Positions 1 to 8,786 are shown, counted from the stretch's first letter. The stretch: 64,000 nucleotides of DNA from Planctomycetota bacterium (GCA_023150555.1 JAKLKQ010000003.1:124001-188000), one strand, 5' to 3'. Notes: generated by a model not told the origin, from the letters alone. Program-made: numbers and translations.

Positions 1-1122
1 CACGTTGTCCGGATTGGTGCCGGGCGTGATCGAACTGCTCGCGCCGAGGAACAGCCCCGTGCGCGGGCCGTGCTGCACCAGCCATTCGAGCTGCCTGCGC
101 ACGTCGGTGGTGGTGCCGTGCGGCAAGGTGGTCGTCACTGAGACGCCGGCCTGGATCAAGAGCGATCGCCCGGAACGGTCGGTCATGTGGCAGATGGCCT
201 CGTAGTCCATCCCGCACTCGTACTGAAAGCCCTGGAAGCCGCTGACGCCCGCCTCGATCAGGCGCGGCACCATCTTCATCAGGTTCCCATCGCAGTGCCA
301 CAGCAGCCGCACGTCCGCGTCGACGTAGGGCTTGATCGCGCGCGCGAAGTGTGGGAACCACATCCTGTCGAGTTGCTCGGCCTTCACGAACGTGCCCTGC
401 CCGCTGGCCATGTCGTGGTCCAGGCGCAGGATGCGCGGCAGCCGCCCCAGTTCGTACGCGCGCACGGCGGCGGCGTTCTGCTTCTGCGCCAGTTCGCCTT
501 GCAGCGCGAAGTCCTGCTCGAGGACGTCCGGGTACAACGCGAAGGCCATGAAGTAATTCACGTAGCCATAGGCGCCGTAGCGCAGCTTGGGGAAGTTGTT
601 GTAACCCTTGCCGTAGGGCGCCTTGAGGATCGCGCCGCCGAAGATGCGCTGGGTGGCGGCTTCCGCCTCGACCAGTTCCGCCGCGAGAGCTTCCGCGTCG
701 AGGGGCTCGGCGATCTGCCGCTCCAATTTCGGGAAGACGAAGCGCTCAAGGTGCTCGGCGACGGCCTCGGGCGAATCGATCGCGATCCCGTCGAGCACGA
801 TCCGTTCGGCGCCGGTGGTGGCCGTTCGAGCGGTGGCCTTCCCGTAGCCGTGCTCGGCCATCGTCAGGGGGTTGCGCGGGATGAACTGGTCGATCTTGCA
901 CGCGCCGATGCGGCGCTGGAAGTCGAGGTACACCGTCTCCGGGTCGGTCCGGTAGCTGCCCGGCGAATGCCCGGCGACTTCCTCCAGGAGCGGCACGTGC
1001 ATCAGGTTCAGGCCCGTGTTGGGAATGCCTCGGGTCGCGCGGCCTTCGATCGTCTCGGCGGCCAGCCGGGCGTTGGGCCCGAGTTCGATCGCAGAGCGGG
1101 TTTCGGTGAGTGACGCGGGCAT
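1..1122 (-). CDS. Uroporphyrinogen decarboxylase (URO-D) family protein, 3' end cut by window
   Basis: The frame is open from an ATG at 1122 to the left edge, giving 374 codons without the C-terminus. A strong Shine-Dalgarno (AAAGGAGG) lies just upstream of the ATG. The C-terminal part carries a WHCDGN segment followed by a stretch on the end of an internal barrel (LIEAGVSGFQGF), as in divergent URO-D/MtbA-like TIM-barrel proteins. Such proteins are numerous in PVC-type genomes and are usually not true haem enzymes; several act as corrinoid-linked methyltransferases or have unknown roles in carbohydrate loci. It is divergent from a second URO-D-like gene at 1351, so the two probably share a control region. 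Family is confident; substrate is unknown. Confidence 0.82.
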   Translation of the reverse strand, partial: MPASLTETRSAIELGPNARLAAETIEGRATRGIPNTGLNLMHVPLLEEVAGHSPGSYRTDPETVYLDFQRRIGACKIDQFIPRNPLTMAEHGYGKATARTATTGAERIVLDGIAIDSPEAVAEHLERFVFPKLERQIAEPLDAEALAAELVEAEAATQRIFGGAILKAPYGKGYNNFPKLRYGAYGYVNYFMAFALYPDVLEQDFALQGELAQKQNAAAVRAYELGRLPRILRLDHDMASGQGTFVKAEQLDRMWFPHFARAIKPYVDADVRLLWHCDGNLMKMVPRLIEAGVSGFQGFQYECGMDYEAICHMTDRSGRSLLIQAGVSVTTTLPHGTTTDVRRQLEWLVQHGPRTGLFLGASSSITPGTNPDNV

Positions 1123-1229
1123 GGCGGATATCCTCCTTTAGGCTCCTGCGCTTCGCAGCCTACCCCAGCGCTGGGCGCTCCGGCCATGGACGGGCTTATC
1201 GAAGACCTGGATGCGCCAAGGGTTCGGCT

Positions 1230-1265
1230 GAATAAGCGAAAAAGACATGGGAAAATCGTTTATTC
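1230..1265. promoter_or_regulatory. Imperfect inverted repeat between divergent URO-D genes
   Basis: GAATAAGCG (1230-1238) is matched by CGTTTATTC (1257-1265), eight of nine positions complementary, in an AT-richer patch of the 228-bp divergent intergenic region. It could be an operator shared by both genes. No regulator is identified, and a chance origin is possible. Confidence 0.3.
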
Positions 1266-1350
1266 GCATAGCCCTCGCCGCCACAGGGGTTTACAAAGAT
1301 AGCGGGAGGCTCGGATTTACCGCGCGCCCCCATCCGGAAAGGAACGAGCT

Positions 1351-2430
1351 ATGGCAGCCACCGCCACGATGACGACCCACGAACGCTTCGCGCGCATTTA
1401 CGACCACCGCGAGGCCGACCGCATCCCCGTGCTGGACTCGCCGTGGGCCACCACGCTGGAACGCTGGCGGCGCGAGGGCATGCCCGCGGACGTCTCGTGG
1501 GTCGACTACTTCGACCTCGACCGCGTGGCGCGCATCGGCGCCGACAACAGCCCGCGCTACCCCGAACGCATCGTCGAGGAGACCGGCGACTACATCGTGA
1601 AGACCTCGAGGTGGGGCGCGACGCTGAAGAACTGGAAGCACCGCACCTCGACGCCCGAGTTCTGCGGCTTCACCATCGTCGATCCCGACTCGTGGCGGAA
1701 GGCCAAGGCGCGCATGACGCCGGACCGCGACCGCGTGGACTGGGCGCGGCTGGAACGCGAGTACGCGGGCTGGCGCGAGCAGGGCGCGTGGATCGAGGCG
1801 GGCCTGTGGTTCGGCTTCGACGTGACGCATTCGTGGACGGTGGGCACCGAGCGCCTGCTGATGGCGATGATCGAGGAGCCCGAGTGGGTCGCGGACATGT
1901 TCAACCACTTCCTCGACGTGCACCTGGCGCTCTTCGACATGGTCTGGGACGCCGGGTACCGCTTCGACGCGGTGACGTGGCCCGACGACATGGGCTACAA
2001 GGGCAAGCAGTTCTTCTCGCTGAACGTCTACCGCGAGTTGCTCAAGCCCGTCCACAAGCGCGCCATCGACTGGGCCCACGCCAAGGGCGCCAAGGTGCGC
2101 CTGCATTCCTGCGGCGACATCAACCCCATCGTGCCCGAGCTGATCGAGATCGGCGTCGACGCGCTGAACCCGCTGGAAGTAAAGGCCGGGATGGACCCGA
2201 TCAACCTCAAGCAAAAGTACGGCGAGAAGCTGGTGCTCCACGGCGGCATCAACGCGGTGCTTTGGGACCAGCGCGAGAAGATCGAGGCCGAATTGCGGCG
2301 CGTGATCCCGAAGGTGAAGGAGCACGGCGGCTACATCTTCGCCTCGGACCATTCCATTCCGTCCAGCGTCAGCCTGGACGACTTCCGCGGCATCATCGGC
2401 CTGGTGAAGGAGCTGGGCAGGTACGAGTAG
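1351..2430 (+). CDS. Uroporphyrinogen decarboxylase (URO-D) family protein
   Basis: This 359-residue protein is full length for the URO-D-like TIM-barrel family. The ATG at 1351 is preceded by GGAAAGGAAC. The later half holds RLHSCGDINPIVPELIEIG, then LNPLEVKAGMD and LVLHGGINA, the usual order in divergent URO-D/methylcobamide:CoM methyltransferase-like proteins. HSCGD is the typical metal or substrate region of this branch. It is divergent from another member of the family at 1122 and convergent with a low-GC gene at 2434, only 3 bp away. A role in haem synthesis is unlikely because two paralogues sit together with no other haem gene nearby. A methyl-transfer or sugar-related role is inference. 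Confidence 0.85.
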   Translation: MAATATMTTHERFARIYDHREADRIPVLDSPWATTLERWRREGMPADVSWVDYFDLDRVARIGADNSPRYPERIVEETGDYIVKTSRWGATLKNWKHRTSTPEFCGFTIVDPDSWRKAKARMTPDRDRVDWARLEREYAGWREQGAWIEAGLWFGFDVTHSWTVGTERLLMAMIEEPEWVADMFNHFLDVHLALFDMVWDAGYRFDAVTWPDDMGYKGKQFFSLNVYRELLKPVHKRAIDWAHAKGAKVRLHSCGDINPIVPELIEIGVDALNPLEVKAGMDPINLKQKYGEKLVLHGGINAVLWDQREKIEAELRRVIPKVKEHGGYIFASDHSIPSSVSLDDFRGIIGLVKELGRYE

Positions 2431-2433
2431 CTG

Positions 2434-3621
2434 CTACTTCTGAAATGTAAAAATCTTCTTGTCCTTGCTCCATTTCAGCTTCTCATTGCTTTTCGAATAC
2501 CATCCAACCGGGTCCTCTTCATTAAGAATATCAACGTCCAGGCTCTTGGCGATTGAATGAGCCAATGGCGACAGGATCACACTGGTCTCCATTCGCTCGC
2601 TTCCCCAATCCCTAACCACGGCGTCCGGGTTGGCCTTCAGCGTCGCCCTACTACGCATCATAAACTTGGTTGCCGCCAGCAACTCAACCAGTTCTTCCAG
2701 GCCGGGCCTTTGACCTCGTTCGCATAGGTCCTCCGAGACTTTAAGAGCAGCCATGAAGGGCAGAGCATCGAGTCTTTTCTCGGCATTTGCCCGACTCTTC
2801 TGGCCGGACTCGTCGGGTTTGGACATTTCTTCAATAACGCGTCGATTGTTGGCGGTATCATATTTTTGAAGAAACAGTTCCAAGCGAATGGCATCAGAAT
2901 ACGTTTGAAGGCTGGAAGTTTCGACCAGTTCGCTTCCAACCATTTCTCCGAATGCCGTTCGAACATCAACCGATGCTATAGCCTTGAATTCTGCAGACTC
3001 CTTCTCCTTATCCAAATACTCTTTCTTTTCCTCGGAGGACAATTCACCCTTCTCTTCCTTGCTGACGATTCTACGGACAACGGCGATCCATGGACTTACA
3101 CGCGGACGTATCAAGAAGAAGGCGCTTTTCCCCACGGCCAGTTGCTTTAATCCGCATTCTCTATCCCCCCGATAACGAATCAACAGGTTGGCCTCCATTT
3201 CACCTGGATCTTGGAGGGTCCACTTCTCAATTGGCAATCCTCCGTCGGAGATAGTAAGGGTGGAGTTTCCATAGACCTCGAAAGTCTTGATAAAGATGTA
3301 TTTTGGGGCTTGCAACTTCGCTTCGGCATTTTGGTCTCCAAAATCTTGTCGAATGATTGTTCCGGATACGGCCAAGAGCGGTTCCATTGCTTGGGCCAGG
3401 GCGATTGCATCCGTCGAGTTTTGTTCGAAATGCAAATTCCTCATGCGGCACGACCCGATCAAATCAGAAATATTCACCGTTTTCCTGGCGAGAATCATTT
3501 CGCTTGAATCCTTTTCTAGAGCATTTGCAAAACTGCTGATTAATAGAATCGCTAACGCGTACCAGCTTTTGCCAAAGCAATACCTGCATCCGCATCCGCT
3601 TAATGGGTTCGCAGCGTTCAT
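2434..3621 (-). CDS. Secreted protein of unknown function, lower GC than neighbours
   Basis: This is a 395-residue protein with no family I can name. The ATG at 3621 has a clear AGGAG 10 nt upstream. The N-terminus has a Cys-rich stretch, then a hydrophobic segment (SWYALAILLISSFANALE) that looks like a signal peptide. The C-terminus (DPVGWYSKSNEKLKW) resembles the tails of secreted planctomycete HEAT-type proteins, where a DPxxWxxWWexN element is common; this is a weak likeness. Codon use and base composition are clearly less GC-rich than in the flanking genes, as for the genes at 52002-54551, which suggests later acquisition or relaxed selection. It is convergent with the URO-D gene at 2430. 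Confidence 0.6.
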   Translation of the reverse strand: MNAANPLSGCGCRYCFGKSWYALAILLISSFANALEKDSSEMILARKTVNISDLIGSCRMRNLHFEQNSTDAIALAQAMEPLLAVSGTIIRQDFGDQNAEAKLQAPKYIFIKTFEVYGNSTLTISDGGLPIEKWTLQDPGEMEANLLIRYRGDRECGLKQLAVGKSAFFLIRPRVSPWIAVVRRIVSKEEKGELSSEEKKEYLDKEKESAEFKAIASVDVRTAFGEMVGSELVETSSLQTYSDAIRLELFLQKYDTANNRRVIEEMSKPDESGQKSRANAEKRLDALPFMAALKVSEDLCERGQRPGLEELVELLAATKFMMRSRATLKANPDAVVRDWGSERMETSVILSPLAHSIAKSLDVDILNEEDPVGWYSKSNEKLKWSKDKKIFTFQK

Positions 3622-3755
3622 ACTTTCTAAACTCCTATTGCTCCTGTCTGGTCAGTCGGATAGCCCGGCACGATCCATCGTTCCACGGCTGTCCATGGGG
3701 CTAGTCTACCCCATGGCACTTTGGAAATGGAAGGTATTGGAGAGAACGATAGGCG

Positions 3756-4901
3756 CTAAGCCCGGAAGACCATCGCCGGTTCGATGCGGCGCAACCGCGC
3801 GATGCTGACCATCGCCGCGGTCGAACAGAGCGCCATCGTCAGGCACGCGACCCCGGCGAGCAGCGGCCAGGGCATCAGCACCAGCGTGCCCGCTTTGGAA
3901 CTCGCCATGGCCAGCCCCACGCTGATGCCCAAGCCCGCCAGCAGCCCCGTCACGCCGCAGACGATGCCCTGTTCGAGCACCACGCGCGAGAGTTCGTTCA
4001 TCGTCGCGCCCATCGCCTTCAAGACGCCGAACTCGGGCAGCCGCTCCACCGTCATCGCGTAGAGCGTCTGCGAGACGATCACGCCGCCGACCAGCACGCC
4101 CAGCAGCGCGGCGGCCAGAAAGGCGATGCCGACGCCGGTCTCGAAGAGCCAGTACATGCGCGTGCGCCAGCCGAAGGATCCGCGCAGATGCGCTTCGACG
4201 CCGGGCACCTGCGCTTCGATCGCTTCGCAAACGGCGCCCGCGTCGGCGCCGGCGTCGAGCTTGACCAGGAAGTACACGGCGGGCGTGCGGCCGTGGTTGG
4301 CGTCCTTGCTGGTCAGGTAGCCGTAGCGTTCGCCCCGATCCAGCGACGCGAAGACGTACGGCGTTGTCGTGAACGAGCGCATCCCGCGCGTGAATCCGGC
4401 CACGCGCGCGCGGCGGTCCATGATCTCGACGAAATCGCCCAGGCGCGGGTTGCCCAGCTTGGCGCGTTCGGCCTCGTCGATGATCACCGTGTCCTGGTTG
4501 TGCAGGGCCTCGACGGAGCCGCTGGCCAGGTCCAGCGGCGCGGCCAGCCGTCCGTGAACGTCGAAGCCGATCACCTGGACGTTCGCGTTTCCGCCGTCGG
4601 GCAGTTTCCACGAGCTGTACGAGACGTTGTATTCCTCGACGCGAGCCACGCCCGGCACCGCTTCGATCAGGTAGCGCTTGCGCTGGTCCAGGGGCGTGGC
4701 GAAGTCGAAAGTCTTGACGTTCAACGCGCTGACCCAGAGGTCGGCGCGCGAGCGGTCGATCAGCAGCGAGGCATTCTGGACCAGCCCCAGCAGCATCCCC
4801 ACTTCCATCGTCACCAGAACGACGGCGAAGACGACGCCGCAGACCGCCACGCCCATGCGCACGCGGTCGCTCCTGAGATTGCGCCAGCCGATCGAGATCA
4901 T
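3756..4901 (-). CDS. ABC transporter permease, FtsX/MacB (DevC-like) type
   Basis: The 381-residue protein starts at the internal ATG at 4901, preceded by GGAGGCGAAGCG. The upstream in-frame extension to 4997 lacks such a site and reads as intergenic. Topology is typical of FtsX-family permeases: one N-terminal membrane segment (VAVCGVVFAVVLVTMEVGMLL), a large periplasmic MacB_PCD-like domain to about residue 240, then three C-terminal membrane segments. The closing region VERLPEFGVLKAMGA is the characteristic FtsX cytoplasmic signature. DevC-type permeases work with a DevA ATPase and a DevB adaptor to export glycolipids or other envelope components. Neither partner is next to it here, so it is an orphan within the window. 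Confidence 0.82.
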   Translation of the reverse strand: MISIGWRNLRSDRVRMGVAVCGVVFAVVLVTMEVGMLLGLVQNASLLIDRSRADLWVSALNVKTFDFATPLDQRKRYLIEAVPGVARVEEYNVSYSSWKLPDGGNANVQVIGFDVHGRLAAPLDLASGSVEALHNQDTVIIDEAERAKLGNPRLGDFVEIMDRRARVAGFTRGMRSFTTTPYVFASLDRGERYGYLTSKDANHGRTPAVYFLVKLDAGADAGAVCEAIEAQVPGVEAHLRGSFGWRTRMYWLFETGVGIAFLAAALLGVLVGGVIVSQTLYAMTVERLPEFGVLKAMGATMNELSRVVLEQGIVCGVTGLLAGLGISVGLAMASSKAGTLVLMPWPLLAGVACLTMALCSTAAMVSIARLRRIEPAMVFRA

Positions 4902-5030
4902 CGCTTCGCCTCCGTCCCCTCTATGAAGGACAAAAGCGAGGCCCCCGGTTTTACAAAAGGGAACCCTCCGAAATTCGAAGCCGAGACGCGCGGCCATCTC
5001 TTAATTAAAGGTGGTGCGTGAGCGTTCTCA

Positions 5031-5162
5031 TAAGTCCTTAATGCACGTTGCGAATGCACCTAGGTGCAATAAGGACTTACAGAAACGCACAATGTGGCGC
5101 ATACAGCATATTCTGCATAGGACACAAGGTGCACGGGGTGGCGAAGTCGCGAAATTTCGCGA
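5031..5162. repeat. Palindrome-rich intergenic element, copy A
   Basis: This region lies between the wzc-type gene end (5193) and the permease start (4901). It holds a 16-bp inverted repeat, TAAGTCCTTAATGCAC (5031-5046) and GTGCAATAAGGACTTA (5064-5079), with one mismatch. Nested in it is the perfect palindrome TGCACCTAGGTGCA (5055-5068). Further on are TACAGCATATTCTGCA (5102-5117, imperfect) and the perfect palindrome TCGCGAAATTTCGCGA (5147-5162). Related words occur in the intergenic regions at 27.3 and 51.1 kb. No coding potential is visible. It may be a mobile palindromic repeat or a set of protein-binding sites; its function is unknown. Confidence 0.6.
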
Positions 5163-5192
5163 GTGTTCTTGTAACTCCCGACGGCGCAATCG

Positions 5193-7388
5193 TTAGGGCG
5201 TCTGCGGCGACTTGGGCTTCTCGATCTCGCGCTTTTTGGGCTCCGAGCCGCCGCTGTAATAGTTGTAGCGGTACTCGTAGTAGCCGCGCTCGCGGCGCAT
5301 GTTGCCGGAGAGGTCGTTCAGGACGGCGCCGATCAGCCGTACGCGGCTCTGCGCGAAGATCTGGCGAGCCTCGGTCACCGCGGCGCGGCCGGTCTTGCCG
5401 CCGTGCGCGACCAGCAATGCGTGGTCGGCCAGCGGGCTGATGACCAGGGCGTCGGCGACGCTGAGCACCGGCGGCGTGTCGATGACGATCACGTCGTAGC
5501 GTTCGCGGGCCCAGGTGAGCAGTTCGGCCATGCGGGCGTGGCCCAGCAGTTCGCTGGGGTTCTCCTCGACGTAACGCGGCTTGACCATGCTCAGGTTTTC
5601 GATGGCGGTCGTGGAGACCAGGTCGTTCAGCCCGCATTGCGCGGCGAGGTAGTCGGGCAGCGCCGGATGGGATTCGCCCATTTTGAAGACCGAGAGATCC
5701 ACGGGCTTGCGCAGGTCGCAGTTCAACATCAGGACGCGGTGCCCGTTCATGGCTTGGGCGACGGCGACGTTGGAAGCAACGGTGGTCTTGCCTTCGTCCT
5801 GCTGCGCGCTGCAGATCATCAGCACACGAGCCTTGCCTTCGCGCGTTGGAATCAGCAGGTCCAACGTCGCGCGCAGCGTGCGGAAGGCCTCGGCGGCCTC
5901 CGAGCGCGGATAGGCGTACACGGCGGCCATGCGCTCGCCCTTGTCCAGGATGTCCCTCATCTGCGGGATCATCGCCAGGCACGGGATGCCGGCGAAGGCC
6001 TGCAGGTCCTGGGTGTTGCGCACGGAGTCGTCGAAGAATTCCAGGATCGCGGCCAGGCCGATGCCCAGGAACAGGCCCAACAGGAAGGCCAGGGCCAGGT
6101 TGCGCGTCACCAGGGGTTTGCTGGGCGAGCCGGCTTCGACGGGGCCTTCGGCGATCAGGATCGGGCTGACGCCCAGGTCGGCGTAGATGGGAATGCGCCC
6201 CTGTCCAACCAGCACTTCCTGGAAGCGGTCCTGCGCTTCCTTCAGCTGCGACTTGATACGTTCGAGTTCGAACAGCCGCCCGTTAACGACTTGGACATCG
6301 TCCTCGAGGGTCTTCTTCTCCGACTGCAGTTTCTGCAGCGCGGCCTTGGTCCGCGCGTACTTGTTCTTCACGCCGTTCACGAGCTGCTTCGCCACTTCGA
6401 CCCGGCGGTTCTCGACGGCCTTGATCTGGTCTTCCACGGTCCGGACCTCGATGCTGTCCGGCCCGAAGACCTTGCTGCGCTCAATGCGCTGCGTATCCAG
6501 CGCCGCCAGTGCGGTATCGTAGGCGAAAAGGCGGTGCTCGGTGCCCACGCCTTCCTGCTCCAACAGCGCGATGCCGTCGGCGCCGGCCTTGTCGATCACA
6601 GAAACGTAGGCCTCCTGTTCATACAGATCCGCCTGCAGGTCGGCTTCGCGCTGGGAGAGTTCCTTGAGCTTGATGTACGAAGGAATGAATTCGGGATCGA
6701 CCGTGATCAGATTGTACTTCTTCATGTGGTCGATCTGGCGCTGCTCCAGATCGCGCATGGTCTCGGTGATCTCCGGCAGCGTGCTGCCCAGGCTGACGAC
6801 GTTCTTGGTCGCCTGCTCGCGGCGCGTGGCCTGGAACTCCTTCTTGAAGGCCTCCAGCACCGCGTTGATCACCATGACGGCATGACGCGGATCGGGGCCT
6901 TCGTAGGTCATCACCACCATGCGGCTTTCGCGGATCGGCGAGAGCTGGATCTGCCCGCCCAACACGCCGGGCAGGTCGGAGATACCGCGGAACTCCTCCC
7001 ACTCCGTCATGCGCTCGGCCTCCACGGCGCGCTCGATAACGGGCAGGCTGTTCAAGCGCCGGTACTGGGTCTGGAAGAACTCCTCCGAGTAGATGTAGCT
7101 GCCCAACGGGTCCGGCCCCTGCAGCAGGCGGCTGATGTCGTCCTGGATGATCACCTTCGCGGAAGCCGGGTAGAGTTTGGGGCTGCGCAACGTCATCAGC
7201 GCCCCGAAGGCTTCCACGACCAGGACGGTGACCAGGATCAGGATCTGGCGCTTGCGGACCATCGCCCACAGGAAGTAGGCATTCAGCCAGGGCGAATCGT
7301 GCGCTCCGCCCAGGGGCTGGCTGACAGGCATCGATACGGCCGGCAGACCGGAGGCACTGGCGTACCGGGTGGAACCTTGCGCATCCAA
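5193..7388 (-). CDS. Wzz/Wzc-type polysaccharide co-polymerase with BY-kinase domain
   Basis: This 731-residue inner-membrane protein fits a capsule or exopolysaccharide chain-length regulator fused to a bacterial tyrosine kinase. The Wzz part has a first membrane segment near residues 45-65 and a long periplasmic coiled-coil region (about 190-400). A second membrane segment (NLALAFLLGLFLGIGLAAIL) precedes the kinase. Walker A is SAQQDEGKTT near residue 530, followed by LNCDLRKP (A') and VIVIDTPP (Walker B). The C-terminus is a tyrosine cluster (YYEYRYNYY), the usual autophosphorylation tail. The first codon appears to be TTG with a GAGG about 13 nt upstream, so the start is uncertain. It probably works with the Wza-like exporter at 11714-12877. 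Confidence 0.88.
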   Translation of the reverse strand: MDAQGSTRYASASGLPAVSMPVSQPLGGAHDSPWLNAYFLWAMVRKRQILILVTVLVVEAFGALMTLRSPKLYPASAKVIIQDDISRLLQGPDPLGSYIYSEEFFQTQYRRLNSLPVIERAVEAERMTEWEEFRGISDLPGVLGGQIQLSPIRESRMVVMTYEGPDPRHAVMVINAVLEAFKKEFQATRREQATKNVVSLGSTLPEITETMRDLEQRQIDHMKKYNLITVDPEFIPSYIKLKELSQREADLQADLYEQEAYVSVIDKAGADGIALLEQEGVGTEHRLFAYDTALAALDTQRIERSKVFGPDSIEVRTVEDQIKAVENRRVEVAKQLVNGVKNKYARTKAALQKLQSEKKTLEDDVQVVNGRLFELERIKSQLKEAQDRFQEVLVGQGRIPIYADLGVSPILIAEGPVEAGSPSKPLVTRNLALAFLLGLFLGIGLAAILEFFDDSVRNTQDLQAFAGIPCLAMIPQMRDILDKGERMAAVYAYPRSEAAEAFRTLRATLDLLIPTREGKARVLMICSAQQDEGKTTVASNVAVAQAMNGHRVLMLNCDLRKPVDLSVFKMGESHPALPDYLAAQCGLNDLVSTTAIENLSMVKPRYVEENPSELLGHARMAELLTWARERYDVIVIDTPPVLSVADALVISPLADHALLVAHGGKTGRAAVTEARQIFAQSRVRLIGAVLNDLSGNMRRERGYYEYRYNYYSGGSEPKKREIEKPKSPQTP

Positions 7389-7730
7389 CGCTTCGGTGTC
7401 CTCGTGTCCACGCCCGGCTGGACCCTTGGGAACGCCGGACTGGGGCCCTCACTTTATCGGTTATGCCTTTGTCGTCAACGAATTACGAGAACGACGCGGT
7501 AGCCGATTTACGCATAGAGGATGGGCCCCGTCCTGAAAATAGCTCTCCTGCCAATCACAAAATGTGGATGGACAGAGACTTATATGCCAATTCCGTGCGG
7601 CGCATCATGCTTTTAAATAGGTTAATATTATAATATAGAGTGTAGTACAGATGTCTTTTCCATGAAGTATGTCGTGCCGTTACTCCCCCTATTCACATAT
7701 ATAAACAGTGAATAACAGGAGTAAGACATA
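7389..7730. other. AT-rich divergent intergenic region
   Basis: These 342 bp separate the leftward wzc-type gene from the rightward GntR/LacI regulator gene and hold no gene I can support. The centre is very AT-rich around TTAATATTATAATATAGAG, where a TATAAT box can be read on both strands (7629-7634 on plus, 7627-7632 on minus). No convincing -35 box pairs with it on the plus strand. The right end carries the hairpin described separately. A shared, bidirectional promoter region is a reasonable inference. Confidence 0.45.
7681..7723 (+). promoter_or_regulatory. Hairpin enclosing the Shine-Dalgarno of the GntR/LacI regulator
   Basis: TACTCC (7681-7686) pairs with GGAGTA (7718-7723), and TATTCAC (7690-7696) pairs with GTGAATA (7708-7714). 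They are separated by a symmetric 3-by-3 internal loop and closed by an 11-nt AT-rich loop. GGAG at 7718-7721 is the only good ribosome binding site for the ATG at 7731. In RNA the structure would occlude it; in DNA the TATTCAC/GTGAATA arms could be an autoregulatory operator. Confidence 0.55.
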
Positions 7731-8786
7731 ATGAATACAGATGTTGGTTCCGCGCAACTCTCCGAGTCCCTGCTGGAGTCCATCGAGGCGGGCCGCATCG
7801 AGGCCGGCAGCTACCTGCCGTCGGTGCGCGAGTTGAGCGAACGCCACGGCGTCGCGCACAACACCGCCTGGCGCGCGCTGAAGACCCTCGAGCGCCAGGG
7901 CCTGGTCGTTGCGCAGCCGCGCCGCGGCTACCGCGTGCTCGGCGGCGACCGCCGCGCCGTCAAGCCCATCGCCTACGTCCTGTCACGCGAAAACTACTTC
8001 GCCGGCTGGGCCCTCCTTTACCAGAACCTGCTCGCCGCCTTCGAGTCCGGCGTCGCCGCACAGCGCGGCTGCCTGATGAAGCTGATCATGAGTCCTGGTG
8101 AAGAGCGCATGATCCTCGACCAACTCAAGCACGACAGCCTCTCGGGCCTGGTCGTCGACGCGCCCAACCCCGCGCTGCTGGACTGGGCGAAGGCGCAGAG
8201 GGTGCCCGCGGTCGTCATCGACGACTGGCTGCAGGACCTGCCGCACGACGCGGTGGTGCAGGACAACTTCGCCGGCGGGCAGCTGGCCGCGAAGTACCTG
8301 GTGGAACGCGGCTGCCGGCGCATCGCCTGGTTCGGCCGGTCGCTCGAGCACTACCACGCGCACGGGCGCTACGGCGGGGCCCTGCCGGTGCTGCGCGCCG
8401 CCGGACGCGCGTTCGAGCGCGAAAGCTTCCTGGAGCTGGATGAGCCGGCCGTCGAAAAGGCCGCCTACGAGTTGCTCGCGCGCGCAGACCGCCCCGACGG
8501 CGTGCTGGCCCTGTGGCGGCACATGACCGTGCCGCTGGTACGCGCCGCCAAGCGCCTGGGCCTGAAGATCGGCAAGGACCTGCATCTGGTCAGCTGGCTC
8601 AACGAGGAAGCCGTCGAGACGGCCTACGTGCCGCTCTTCGAAGGCGGCGCGCCCGCGCCCGCGGTGCTCTGGCGCGCCGCCGACATGGCCCACGTGGCGC
8701 TCGGCGCGCTGGCCCAGCGCCGCGCAGACCCCGGCCGCCCGCGCATTGTCCACCAGGTCCCGATGACGCTGCAGACCTCCTTTTAA
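7731..8786 (+). CDS. GntR-type HTH / LacI-type sensor hybrid transcriptional regulator
   Basis: The 351-residue protein has an N-terminal winged-helix GntR domain (about 1-70). Visible GntR marks are IEAGSYLPSVRELSERHGV and TAWRALKTLERQGLV. A periplasmic-binding-protein-like sensor domain follows (about 80-340), with LacI-family signs such as LSGLVVDAP, VQDNFAGGQLAAKYLVERGCRRIAW and PDGVLALW. This arrangement is that of AraR-type regulators, which bind a sugar-like effector and release DNA. The ATG at 7731 has an AGGAG inside a hairpin. The gene directly downstream (8822) encodes a secreted PQQ protein and may be in the same transcript. Effector and targets are unknown. Confidence 0.85.
   Translation: MNTDVGSAQLSESLLESIEAGRIEAGSYLPSVRELSERHGVAHNTAWRALKTLERQGLVVAQPRRGYRVLGGDRRAVKPIAYVLSRENYFAGWALLYQNLLAAFESGVAAQRGCLMKLIMSPGEERMILDQLKHDSLSGLVVDAPNPALLDWAKAQRVPAVVIDDWLQDLPHDAVVQDNFAGGQLAAKYLVERGCRRIAWFGRSLEHYHAHGRYGGALPVLRAAGRAFERESFLELDEPAVEKAAYELLARADRPDGVLALWRHMTVPLVRAAKRLGLKIGKDLHLVSWLNEEAVETAYVPLFEGGAPAPAVLWRAADMAHVALGALAQRRADPGRPRIVHQVPMTLQTSF

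Noticed and set aside
187..1113. 308-codon plus-strand frame
   Set aside because: Antisense to the URO-D-like gene, which has a strong Shine-Dalgarno and family motifs.
5403..7502. 699-codon plus-strand frame
   Set aside because: Antisense shadow of the Wzc-type gene with no recognisable domain.
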